A stretch of DNA of 64,000 nt from Polaromonas sp. (GTDB taxonomy: Bacteria; Pseudomonadota; Gammaproteobacteria; Burkholderiales; Burkholderiaceae_C): positions 1 through 64,000 of the forward strand of contig JAUXPP010000129.1 of NCBI GenBank assembly GCA_030683705.1. Direction: 5' to 3'. Under the pieces are notes generated by a model, which saw only the letters and a program-made list of their open reading frames with translations, had not been told where the DNA came from and did no database searches. The position numbers and the translations under genes are program-made. Each line of letters begins with the position of its first letter. The first letter of the stretch is position 1. Below, in pieces: positions 9,195 to 16,019 of this stretch.

Positions 9195-9623
9195 TTACGG
9201 GCGCGCCGCAGGCGGAGCGTCCGCGACAAAACCAATGCGGTTCAGGCCGGCTTTCTGGGCCACCCCCATCACCTCGACGATGCGGCCGTAGGGCACGGCC
9301 TGGTCGGCGCGCAGCTGCACTTCGGTGTCGGGGTTGCGGGCGGCGCTTTGCTGGAGGCTTTGCGCCAGCTGGTCGGCGGACACGGGCTGGTCGTTGAGAA
9401 AGGCCTGGCCGCTTTTGTCGACCACCAGGGTCACAAACTGCGGCACGTCCCCGGGCTGGGCGGCATCACTGCGGGGCAGGTCGAGACGGATGGAGCTGGC
9501 CAGCAGCGGCGCGGTGATGATGAAAATCACCACCAGCACCAGCATCACATCGACCAGCGGCGTGACGTTGATCTCGCTGAAGGGCTGGGCGCCCGGCGTG
9601 CGTTCGAGCCGGCCGAAAGTCAT
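9195..9623 (-). CDS. exbD: ExbD/TolR family biopolymer transport protein
   Basis: A 142-residue inner-membrane protein with one N-terminal transmembrane helix (about 22-44). The motif FSEINVTPLVDVMLVLVVIF carries the conserved membrane aspartate (Asp25) that works in proton-driven energization. ExbD with ExbB powers TonB-dependent uptake; TolR with TolQ drives Pal-Tol. The ATG at 9623 overlaps the exbB stop as ATGA, so translation is coupled. No tonB or tolA is in the window, so I keep the ExbD call because of the short form and pairing with a 245-residue ExbB-like protein, with TolR as the alternative. Confidence 0.85.
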   Translation of the reverse strand: MTFGRLERTPGAQPFSEINVTPLVDVMLVLVVIFIITAPLLASSIRLDLPRSDAAQPGDVPQFVTLVVDKSGQAFLNDQPVSADQLAQSLQQSAARNPDTEVQLRADQAVPYGRIVEVMGVAQKAGLNRIGFVADAPPAARP

Positions 9624-10357
9624 GGAGCCCCCACGCTCGTCGCTACGCGTACATCGCTGCCCCCCTGGGGGGCTGTGCTTGCTCGGGGCGGCCCTTCGCT
9701 GCGCACGTCGACCCCGTCGCTGCGGACTGCCAGCAGTTCGCGCAAATCGTAGGCAAAACCTTCCAGATCGGCTTCGATGCGGCTGATGTGGCGGCCGAAG
9801 ATGTTGTAGGCCAGCACGGCCGGGATGGCGACCGCCAGGCCGGCGGCGGTCATGATCAGCGCTTCGCCGACCGGGCCGGACACCTTGTCGATGGTGATCT
9901 GTCCGGCGGCAGCAATGCCCACCAGCGCATGGTAAATCCCCCAGACCGTGCCCAGCAGGCCGACAAAGGGGGCGGTGGAGCCGACGGTGGCCAGCAGGAC
10001 CTGGCCGTACTGCAACCGGTGCAGCACGGCGTGCAGTGCATCGCGAAGCAGTCGTGTCAGCTGTTGCGACCGGTCGCCGGCCGAAGCCAGCGTGCCCGGG
10101 GCCTGCAGCCCGGTGGCGGCAATCAGCGGCAGGACCAGGGCCTCGCGGTCGAAGGCTGCCACCTTCTGCTGCGCGTCGGTGATGGCCGCTGACTGCCAGA
10201 ACGCCGCCGTGCTGCGGGCCACATCGCCGCTGGCGCGCCGCAACAGCCAGGCTTTCCACACGATGACCACCCAGCTGGCCACGGACATGAGCAGCAACAG
10301 TGCCGCCACGAGGCCGGTCACGGCGTCGCCCTGGGTGATCAGCGCGAGCACATTCAT
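9620..10357 (-). CDS. exbB: ExbB/MotA/TolQ family proton-channel protein with a repeat-encoded tail
   Basis: A 245-residue inner-membrane protein with three transmembrane helices: about 10-35, then a pair in VGSTAPFVGLLGTVWGIYHA and ALIMTAAGLAVAIPAVLAYNIF. These motifs define the MotA/TolQ/ExbB channel family, which forms the pentamer around the ExbD/TolR helix. It starts 7 bp after dapB and overlaps exbD by 4 bp. The last roughly 23 residues (from EGPPRAS to VGAP) are encoded by repeat family 2 (9628-9694) and are unlike ExbB proteins, so the original C-terminus was probably replaced or extended by the repeat. Confidence 0.88.
   Translation of the reverse strand: MNVLALITQGDAVTGLVAALLLLMSVASWVVIVWKAWLLRRASGDVARSTAAFWQSAAITDAQQKVAAFDREALVLPLIAATGLQAPGTLASAGDRSQQLTRLLRDALHAVLHRLQYGQVLLATVGSTAPFVGLLGTVWGIYHALVGIAAAGQITIDKVSGPVGEALIMTAAGLAVAIPAVLAYNIFGRHISRIEADLEGFAYDLRELLAVRSDGVDVRSEGPPRASTAPQGGSDVRVATSVGAP
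9628..9694 (-). repeat. Dispersed repeat family 2, copy 1, encoding the ExbB C-terminus
   Basis: A 67-bp element that on the + strand begins CCCCCACGCT, has the central hairpin GCCCCCCTGGGGGGC and ends GGGGCGGCCC. The copy at 36925-36991 has the same length, the same ends and the same central hairpin. On the minus strand it is translated in frame with exbB as a GPPRASTAPQGGS-type peptide. Confidence 0.75.
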
Positions 10358-10364
10358 GACCGGA

Positions 10365-11189
10365 TCATTTCAGCTTGAGTACATCGAACATGTCGAACAA
10401 ACCGGTCCGATGTCCCGCGAGAAAACGCGCGGCGCGCAGGCTGCCCTGGGCATAAGTGACCCGGCTGGAGGATTTGTGGGTGATTTCAATGCGCTCACCG
10501 GTGCCGGCAAACAGCACCGTGTGGTCGCCGACGATGTCGCCGCCGCGGATGGTGGCAAAACCGATGGAGGAGGGGTCGCGCTCACCGGTCACGCCTTCGC
10601 GCGCGTAGACCGCGCAGTCCTTGAGCTCGCGGCCCAGGGCGCCGGCAATCACCTCGCCCATCTTGAGCGCGGTGCCCGACGGCGCATCCACCTTGTGACG
10701 GTGGTGGGCCTCGATGATCTCGATGTCGTAGCCGGTGTTCAGGGCCTTCGCGGCCATCTCCAGCAGCTTGAGTGTGACGTTGACGCCCACACTCATGTTG
10801 GGCGCCATCACGATGGCGATGTCCTTGGCGGCGGCGGCGATGTCGGCCTTCTGTGCGTCGGAAAACCCGGTGGTGCCGATGACCAGCTTGACACCGAGTT
10901 CGCGGCATTTGGCGAGATGCGCCATGGTGCCTTCCGGCCGGGTGAAATCGATCAGCACCTGCGAACCGGCCAGACCGGCGGCCAGGTCGGCGGTGATGGT
11001 CACGCCGCTGCTGTGGCCGAGAAACGCGGCAGCGTCCTTGCCCAGCCCGGGACTCGCGGCAACGTCGAGGGCGCCGGTCAGCCGGCAATCGCCGCTGGCG
11101 CGAACCGCTTCGACCAGCATCTGGCCCATGCGGCCGCTGGCGCCGGCGACGGCAATCAGGTGACGGGATTCGCTGCTGGCGGGGTTCAC
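10365..11189 (-). CDS. dapB: 4-hydroxy-tetrahydrodipicolinate reductase
   Basis: A 274-residue cytosolic enzyme that reduces 4-hydroxy-tetrahydrodipicolinate with NAD(P)H in lysine and meso-diaminopimelate synthesis. The N-terminal nucleotide-binding motif is [10 protein letters not shown], and the signature with the catalytic His and Lys is [16 protein letters not shown]. It starts with GTG at 11189, overlapping the bamE stop as GTGA, so the two are coupled. The bamE-dapB order downstream of the divergent fur promoter is common in Burkholderiales. exbB follows 7 bp after the stop. Confidence 0.95.
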   Translation of the reverse strand: MNPASSESRHLIAVAGASGRMGQMLVEAVRASGDCRLTGALDVAASPGLGKDAAAFLGHSSGVTITADLAAGLAGSQVLIDFTRPEGTMAHLAKCRELGVKLVIGTTGFSDAQKADIAAAAKDIAIVMAPNMSVGVNVTLKLLEMAAKALNTGYDIEIIEAHHRHKVDAPSGTALKMGEVIAGALGRELKDCAVYAREGVTGERDPSSIGFATIRGGDIVGDHTVLFAGTGERIEITHKSSSRVTYAQGSLRAARFLAGHRTGLFDMFDVLKLK

Positions 11190-11767
11190 CGCGTCGGGCT
11201 TTCCAGGGGCGGGTAGCTGGCGGCTGGCGGCGCCATGGGGGTCGGCGGTGTTGTCGGCGCAGCGGCGGAGCTGGCCGATTTCTTCTCGGCGGCCTTGAGC
11301 TGCTCGTCGCTCAGTTCAAGCACCGGCACCTTGCCGAGCTTGCGGCGGGAGTCGAGCCGGGACACGAATTCCGTCTCGCTGGGCATGGCGTCGCCCTCGA
11401 AGCGCTCGAGCACGTCGTTCTTGAAAAACACGGTCAGCCTGAGCGCCTGCGGCTCGGCATTCTGGCGCTTCAGGGTAAAGACATAGTCCCAGCGGTCTGC
11501 GTGGAACACGCTGGCCAGCAAGGGCGTGCCCAGCACGTCGCGTACCTGCACCCGGGGCATGCCGGGCTTGAGGAGTTCGACCTGCTCCTTGGACACGAAG
11601 TTGCCCTGGACGATCTCTATCTTGTAGGGCGTGATCCAGTTGACCGGATTGATCTTGCTATCGCTGAACCCGCTGGTCATGCTCTTCATGCTGCCGCATG
11701 CGCTCAGCACGACACACGCCAGGACGGTAACAGCGGCTTGGATGCCGTGACGATTTTTTGCAGACAT
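11186..11767 (-). CDS. bamE: Outer-membrane assembly lipoprotein BamE (OmlA/SmpA family)
   Basis: A 193-residue lipoprotein of the BAM complex, which inserts beta-barrel proteins into the outer membrane. Signal peptide and lipobox VVLSAC give a lipidated Cys at residue 24. The core contains [23 protein letters not shown] and [21 protein letters not shown], the SmpA/OmlA fold signature. A Pro/Ala/Ser-rich C-terminal tail of about 50 residues is longer than in E. coli BamE, as is usual in this order. I chose ATG 11767 because a -10-like TACAAT lies just upstream of 11790, which would place the longer ATG starts at or before the transcription start. Confidence 0.9.
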   Translation of the reverse strand: MSAKNRHGIQAAVTVLACVVLSACGSMKSMTSGFSDSKINPVNWITPYKIEIVQGNFVSKEQVELLKPGMPRVQVRDVLGTPLLASVFHADRWDYVFTLKRQNAEPQALRLTVFFKNDVLERFEGDAMPSETEFVSRLDSRRKLGKVPVLELSDEQLKAAEKKSASSAAAPTTPPTPMAPPAASYPPLESPTR

Positions 11768-11785
11768 GGATTGGGGTGTAGCGAT

Positions 11786-11797
11786 ATGATTGATCAT
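11786..11797. promoter_or_regulatory. AT-rich dyad in the bamE-fur divergent region
   Basis: ATGAT (11786-11790) and ATCAT (11793-11797) form an inverted repeat with a 2-nt centre, in an otherwise GC-rich gap between bamE and fur. On the minus strand it is next to the hexamer TACAAT, a plausible -10 for bamE. The dyad partly resembles a Fur box (TGAT..ATCA), so autoregulation of fur is possible, but the match is incomplete. Confidence 0.35.
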
Positions 11798-11904
11798 TGT
11801 AGCGGCAGGGTGTTCAACCCTCATGGGCTCCTGCCAGCCCCCGCTGGCCAGCGCCAGACAGCCCTGACTGGACCGTTTTGTCCGCCTTTCCCCGGGATAC
11901 CGCC

Positions 11905-12351
11905 ATGAGCAACATTGACGAACTCAAAAACACAGGCCTGAAAGCGACCCTGCCGCGTCTGAAGATCCTGGAGATTTTCCAGGCCGGCAAACAGCGCCAC
12001 ATGACGGCAGAAGACGTTTTCCGGGTGTTGCTGGAAGACCGCTCCGATATCGGGCTGGCCACGGTGTACCGGGTGTTGACCCAGTTCGAACAGGCGGGGC
12101 TGCTCAACCGCAGCAACTTCGAGTCCGGCAAGGCCGTCTACGAAATCAACGAAGGCCAGCACCACGACCACCTGGTGTGCCTCGATTGCGGCAAGGTCGA
12201 GGAGTTTTACGATGCCGAAATCGAAAAACGCCAGCACGCGGTCGCCAAGGCCAAGGGGTTTGCTATCGCCGACCACTCGCTGTCGATGTACGCGAACTGC
12301 ACCAAGGACAAGTGCCCGAACCGGCCGAGCTCGCCGCGGCACCACAACTAG
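11905..12351 (+). CDS. fur: Ferric uptake regulator Fur
   Basis: A 148-residue metal-dependent repressor. The winged helix-turn-helix covers about 12-80 ([18 protein letters not shown]), followed by the dimerization domain with the metal ligands HHDH (86-89), Cys92-x2-Cys95 and the C-terminal pair Cys132/Cys137. With Fe(II) it represses iron-uptake genes. The ATG at 11905 ([13 protein letters not shown]) fits the conserved family start; an in-frame ATG nine codons earlier adds residues not seen in the family. It diverges from bamE and converges on hprK, with a repeat copy 48 bp after its stop. Confidence 0.95.
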   Translation: MSNIDELKNTGLKATLPRLKILEIFQAGKQRHMTAEDVFRVLLEDRSDIGLATVYRVLTQFEQAGLLNRSNFESGKAVYEINEGQHHDHLVCLDCGKVEEFYDAEIEKRQHAVAKAKGFAIADHSLSMYANCTKDKCPNRPSSPRHHN

Positions 12352-12399
12352 GCCGACGCCGTCCGGCTCGCGCCCTGCCGCTGAATTTCGGGTAAAAAC

Positions 12400-12449
12400 G
12401 GGCTCCAGCCCATAGTTGGCGAGCGTAAACAGCTATCAATTCGATAGCT
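12400..12449 (+). repeat. Dispersed repeat family 1, copy 2, between fur and hprK
   Basis: A 50-bp copy in the fur-hprK convergent gap. It has CAGCCC, GAGCGTAAACAGCTATC, and ends with the dyad AGCTATC-aattc-GATAGCT, the most perfect 3' hairpin of the family (7-bp arms, 5-nt loop). Confidence 0.85.
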
Positions 12450-12461
12450 AACTTGCAGACT

Positions 12462-13412
12462 CTAGCCGCCGCGCTCCATCGCCTGGCGATGCCGCTCGAC
12501 AAATTCCTGGTAGGTGTCGATGCCGCGCAATTGCAGGATGACGTTGCGCACCGCAGCCTCCACCAGCACCGCGATGTTGCGGCCGGCCACCACCTGGATC
12601 ACCACCTTGCGCACCGGGATGCCGAGCACGTCCTGCGTCAGCGGCTCGTACGGGATGCGTTCGTATTCGCGTTCCAGCGTCTCGCGCCGGACCAGGTGCA
12701 CGATCAGCTTGAGCCGCATCTTGCGCCGCACGGCTGTCTCGCCAAAAATTGCCTTGATGTCGAGCAGGCCGATGCCGCGCACCTCCAGCAGGTTCTGCAG
12801 CAGCTCGGGGCAGCGGCCTTCGATGGTGGTCTGGTTGATGCGGTACAGGTCCACGGCGTCATCGGCCACGAGGCCGTGGCCGCGCGAGATCAGCTCCAGG
12901 CCCAGCTCGCTTTTTCCCAGTCCGGACTCGCCGGTGATCATCAGGCCCACGCCCAGGATGTCCATGAACACGCCATGCATGGAGGTGCGGTCGGCAAAAT
13001 GTTTGGACAGGTAGGCCCGCAACACGTCGATCACGAAGGCCGCCGACTCCTTCGTGGCAAACATGGGTATCTGGGCGCGTTCGCACATGGACAGCAGCGT
13101 ATCGGGCGCCACCTGGCCGTCGGCAATGATCAGCACCGGCGGCTCCAGCGTGACGATGCGCGAGATGCGGCGCGCGCAGTCTTCGGGGCTGCCGTCGCTC
13201 AGGTAGGCGACTTCGCGTTCGCCGAGCAATTGCACGCGGTAGGGATGGATGTAGTTGAGGTAACCGACCAGGTCGGCGCCGGAGCGCGCGGCGCGCACTG
13301 CCACCTCGTCAAAACGCCGCTCCGAAGCGCCGAGACCGGCGACCCATTCCCACTTGAGGGCGGCGCGGTGATCCTCGAACAGCACATCGGCGCTGACAAC
13401 AGTGGGTTTCAT
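12462..13412 (-). CDS. hprK: HPr kinase/phosphorylase
   Basis: A 316-residue bifunctional enzyme that phosphorylates and dephosphorylates HPr on a serine. The Walker A motif GESGLGKS is at 161-168, followed by [16 protein letters not shown] and the C-terminal signature [15 protein letters not shown]. The ATG at 13412 ([12 protein letters not shown]) matches the usual betaproteobacterial start. It lies 45 bp after ptsN in the same direction. No HPr or enzyme I gene is in the window; in Proteobacteria of this type the system is mainly regulatory and works with PTS-Ntr. Confidence 0.94.
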   Translation of the reverse strand: MKPTVVSADVLFEDHRAALKWEWVAGLGASERRFDEVAVRAARSGADLVGYLNYIHPYRVQLLGEREVAYLSDGSPEDCARRISRIVTLEPPVLIIADGQVAPDTLLSMCERAQIPMFATKESAAFVIDVLRAYLSKHFADRTSMHGVFMDILGVGLMITGESGLGKSELGLELISRGHGLVADDAVDLYRINQTTIEGRCPELLQNLLEVRGIGLLDIKAIFGETAVRRKMRLKLIVHLVRRETLEREYERIPYEPLTQDVLGIPVRKVVIQVVAGRNIAVLVEAAVRNVILQLRGIDTYQEFVERHRQAMERGG

Positions 13413-13457
13413 GGCCCGACCGCTCCCGCGCCTGCGCAAACAACCGGGGTCATGAAA

Positions 13458-13931
13458 TCAGGGCGTGACAGCGTGGCTGGACTGCCAGGAGGCAATCAGC
13501 TGGTGCAGGGCCGCAGCGTCGGTGCTGGTTTTAAGCTGTTCGCGCAGGGCGCTGTCGCTGAGCAGCTCGGCGATCTCGGAGAGGATTTCCAGGTGTTTCT
13601 GGGTCGCCGCTTCCGGCACCAGCAGGAAAATCAGCAGGGCGACCGCCTGCTCGTCGGGTGCATCGAAACCGATGGGCGCCTGCAGCTGGAACACCGCCGC
13701 CATCGGCGCCTTCAGGCCCTTGATGCGGCCATGTGGAATGGCCACGCCGTGGCCCAGACCGGTCGAGCCGAGGCGCTCACGGGCGAACAGACTGTCGGTG
13801 ATCAGGGCGCGGTTCAGGCCGTGCTGGTTTTCAAACAGCAGGCCGGCTTCTTCAAAAGCACGCTTTTTGCTGGTGGCTTCGACACGCACCAGCACCTGGG
13901 TGGAGGGCAAAATTTGCGAAAGACGGTTCAT
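13458..13931 (-). CDS. ptsN: PTS-Ntr enzyme IIA (PtsN)
   Basis: A 157-residue EIIA-type phosphocarrier of the nitrogen-related phosphotransferase system. The phosphorylated histidine is His67 in GHGVAIPHGRIKGL. PtsN receives phosphate from NPr/HPr and regulates potassium transport, stress responses and other targets in Proteobacteria. It lies between hpf and hprK, the normal order. A strong terminator separates it from hpf, and an extended -10 lies 21 bp upstream, so it probably has its own promoter. Confidence 0.92.
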   Translation of the reverse strand: MNRLSQILPSTQVLVRVEATSKKRAFEEAGLLFENQHGLNRALITDSLFARERLGSTGLGHGVAIPHGRIKGLKAPMAAVFQLQAPIGFDAPDEQAVALLIFLLVPEAATQKHLEILSEIAELLSDSALREQLKTSTDAAALHQLIASWQSSHAVTP

Positions 13932-13951
13932 AACGATCTTTTAGTCGCCGA

Positions 13952-13959
13952 ATTATGCA
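13952..13959 (-). promoter_or_regulatory. Candidate extended -10 promoter for ptsN
   Basis: On the minus strand TGCATAAT matches an extended -10 (TGn-TATAAT, one mismatch). It lies between the terminator after hpf and the ptsN ATG at 13931, predicting a leader of about 14 nt. The -35 region is weak (TGGTAT at 17-bp spacing). Confidence 0.4.
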
Positions 13960-13990
13960 CTTTCATATGCATGGATACCATGCAGGGCAT

Positions 13991-14018
13991 AAAAAAGCCG
14001 CCTGAGGGCACAGGCGGC
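13991..14018 (-). terminator. Intrinsic terminator after hpf
   Basis: Read on the minus strand, GCCGCCTG-tgccct-CAGGCGGC is a perfect 8-bp stem followed by TTTTTT. It lies 46 bp after the hpf stop and before ptsN, so it ends or attenuates the hpf transcript. Confidence 0.9.
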
Positions 14019-14064
14019 CTCCGGTGGGTGTCAAACCCTGCCGCCTCGGCGGCTGACAGGACCC

Positions 14065-14394
14065 TCAGGCCTGGCGCTTGGCGGCAACGTGGTGGTGGTC
14101 CTGGGTTTTGGTCTTGTAGCGGCCGACCTGGCGGTCCAGCTTGTCCGCCAGTTCATCGACCGCGGCATACAGATCAGCATGGGAACTCTCGGCAAACAGG
14201 TCGCGTCCCTTGACATGCACATTGCATTCGGCTTTCTGGCGCCGTTCTTTCTCCTTCATGTTGTCGATGGTCAACAGGACTTTGACATCGACCACCTGGT
14301 CGAAATGCCGGGTGATCCTGTCCATCTTGCTGGTCACATAGCCGCGCAGGGCGGGGGTAACTTCAAGATGGTGGCCGCTGATCGTCAAATTCAT
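14065..14394 (-). CDS. hpf: Ribosome hibernation promoting factor (HPF/RaiA family)
   Basis: A 109-residue ribosome-binding protein that stabilizes inactive ribosomes in stationary phase. The start [20 protein letters not shown] and the body [21 protein letters not shown] plus [21 protein letters not shown] are the classic sigma-54 modulation/HPF signature. It is the short form with a His-rich tail (DHHHVAAK). In many Proteobacteria it directly follows rpoN; here the upstream 530 bp have no recognizable rpoN, so the usual lptAB-rpoN block is elsewhere. Confidence 0.93.
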   Translation of the reverse strand: MNLTISGHHLEVTPALRGYVTSKMDRITRHFDQVVDVKVLLTIDNMKEKERRQKAECNVHVKGRDLFAESSHADLYAAVDELADKLDRQVGRYKTKTQDHHHVAAKRQA

Positions 14395-14649
14395 ACAGAG
14401 ACTCCTTTTCCATGGCTGGATGGGGGTTTAAAAACACCGCCTTGCCGAGGGTGACGTGGCGGTGGACGGACAACGCGCTTGGTTTCACTATGCGCGCTAA
14501 GCCGGTTAAAGGCAATCCTGCGTCGCAACAAAAAATGAAACCGACTGAAAGAGGCCTGGCCCGCCTGGCGTACACGGTGCCACCAGGCGGGTGGAACTGA
14601 AAATGCGGGGGGCGTGCCACCTGACGGTTTACAGGTCGTTTGGCCTTGC

Positions 14650-14772
14650 ATGCGAGCAAGCACTTACATCTTCGACCGCCCTGGCCCGGCGATTCATGAC
14701 TTTCAGGCCCGCATCGAGGCGTCGCTGATGAAGGAAAAAGCGCGAGTGGATGCCATAATCACGCCATTCTGA
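14650..14772 (+). CDS. Possible 40-residue leader peptide upstream of corA
   Basis: An open frame from ATG 14650 to TGA 14770-14772, starting MRASTYIFDRPGPAIHDF and ending ARVDAIITPF. About two thirds of its third positions are G or C, less than in true genes here but more than chance for a random frame. No Shine-Dalgarno precedes the ATG. It lies 155 bp before corA and could be a leader peptide or a gene remnant; I recognise no family. Confidence 0.2.
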   Translation: MRASTYIFDRPGPAIHDFQARIEASLMKEKARVDAIITPF

Positions 14773-14810
14773 TCACGGAGAAATCCTTGGAAAGCAGCCC
14801 CAGTCGCTAG

Positions 14811-14848
14811 CTTTCAACGCCGCAGACTGTTGTTGCCGGGGTTGAAAG
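14811..14848 (+). promoter_or_regulatory. Stem in the corA 5' leader
   Basis: CTTTCAAC (14811-14818) and GTTGAAAG (14841-14848) are perfect 8-bp arms around a 22-nt interior that can pair further (CC/GG). It lies 80 bp before the corA start. Magnesium-transport genes are often controlled by structured leaders (M-box, mgtA and corA leaders in other bacteria); I do not recognise this as a known class. Confidence 0.4.
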
Positions 14849-14927
14849 CGATGCCATCCTCCGCAACCCCCGCCCAAGCCCCCGCTGATGCCCGGTGCCG
14901 GCGCCCCTGACCGATTGGGAGCCAGTC

Positions 14928-15914
14928 ATGCTCAATATTTTCACGCTCGCCAACGGGCGCCTGTTCCAGGAAGAGATCGAATCGCTGGAGGAGCTGTCCC
15001 GCTTCCAGCCGATCTGGGTGGACCTCGAGTCACCGACGCTGGAAGAAAAACGCTGGATCAAGCAGTATTACGGCCTGTCGATTCCCGAAGACGTGATGGA
15101 CGAGGACATCGAGGAATCCGCGCGTTTTTACGAGGAAGACAACGGCGAACTGCACATCCGTTCCGACTTCCTGATTGCCGACGACGAAGAGCCCCGCACC
15201 GTGCGTGTTGCTTTCATCCTGAACCTCGTCAACGACAACCTCAAGAGCAAGGGTGTGCTGTTTTCGATCCATGACGAGGACGTGCCGGTATTTCGCCTGC
15301 TGCGCATGCGTGCGCGCCGGGCCCCGGGCCTGATCGAAGACGCCAAGGAAGTGCTGCTCAAGCTGTTCGACGCGGATGCGGAATACTCCGCGGACACGCT
15401 GGAAGGCATCTACATCGACCTTGAGAAGGTCAGTACCAAGGTGTTGTCCGGCGACGTGACCGACGTGATGGCCGGCGAGGTGCTGGGCGCCATCGCGCGG
15501 CACGAGGACCTGAGCGGGCGCATACGCCGCAACGTGATGGACACGCGCCGCGCCGTCAGCTTCATGATGCGCAGCAAGATGCTCAATGCCGAGCAGTTCG
15601 AGGAAGCACGCCAGATTCTGCGCGATATCGACTCGCTGGACTCCCACACCGCCTTCCTGTTCGACAAGATCAACTTCCTGATGGATGCCACGGTGGGTTT
15701 CATCAACATCAACCAGAACAAGAACATCACGATTTTCTCGGTGGCCAGCGTCGCGCTGCTGCCGCCCACGCTGATCGCCAGCGTGTACGGCATGAACTTC
15801 AAGCTGATGCCCGAGCTGGACTGGGCGCTGGGTTACCCGTATGCGCTGCTGCTGATGGCGGCCAGTGCGGTGGTGCCGATGTGGTACTTCCGGAAGCGGG
15901 GCTGGTTGAAGTAG
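14928..15914 (+). CDS. corA: CorA-family magnesium/cobalt channel
   Basis: A 328-residue divalent-cation channel. The N-terminal cytoplasmic funnel domain runs to about 265, followed by TM1 (268-287), the selectivity motif GMN at 288-290 (SVYGMNFK), TM2 (301-322) and a basic C-terminus (FRKRGWLK). This is the pentameric CorA plan. The ATG at 14928 (MLNIFTLANGRLFQ) fits the conserved family start; an in-frame ATG 11 codons earlier is not conserved. It is transcribed alone and converges on the AAA+ gene, with a 6-bp GC hairpin (15951-15968) without a U-tract in between. Confidence 0.93.
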   Translation: MLNIFTLANGRLFQEEIESLEELSRFQPIWVDLESPTLEEKRWIKQYYGLSIPEDVMDEDIEESARFYEEDNGELHIRSDFLIADDEEPRTVRVAFILNLVNDNLKSKGVLFSIHDEDVPVFRLLRMRARRAPGLIEDAKEVLLKLFDADAEYSADTLEGIYIDLEKVSTKVLSGDVTDVMAGEVLGAIARHEDLSGRIRRNVMDTRRAVSFMMRSKMLNAEQFEEARQILRDIDSLDSHTAFLFDKINFLMDATVGFININQNKNITIFSVASVALLPPTLIASVYGMNFKLMPELDWALGYPYALLLMAASAVVPMWYFRKRGWLK

Positions 15915-16019
15915 GGCGTGCGAAACCAGGCCGTATAAGGCACTCGAGCAGGCCGGTTGTGCCCGGCCGTCAGGAGCAAGCGACCCGCGACGCACGAAGG
16001 GAACCAGTGGGGGTCAGGT

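Larger units (their letters stand above)
14395..14927. other. 533-bp hpf-corA divergent gap
   Basis: No standard gene is seen between the divergent hpf and corA. The gap holds a perfect 9-bp stem CCCGCCTGG/CCAGGCGGG (14560-14568 with 14584-14592), a weak sigma-54-like TGGCACG...GC on the minus strand near 14607-14620 that would point toward hpf, a 40-codon open frame (14650-14772), a -10-like CATAAT near 14755, and a stem at 14811-14848. The last three lie on the corA side and may form its leader. Confidence 0.5.

Noticed and set aside
9195-10357. exbB-exbD as tolQ-tolR
   Set aside because: Neither tolA, tolB nor pal is near, and the gene pair sits after dapB, so I keep the ExbB/ExbD name while noting that TolQ/TolR cannot be excluded.
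11786-11797. A full Fur box in the bamE-fur gap
   Set aside because: Only ATGAT/ATCAT is present; the match to the 19-bp Fur consensus is partial, so I list it only as a dyad.
14607-14620. A sigma-54 promoter for hpf
   Set aside because: TGGCACG and a GC pair at the right spacing are present, but the second element reads CCGCA instead of TTGCA, so the match is too weak to list as a site.
14363-14663. Short minus-strand open frames upstream of hpf that could be a remnant of rpoN
   Set aside because: No sigma-54 motifs (RpoN box, helix-turn-helix) appear, and the frames overlap each other in different phases.
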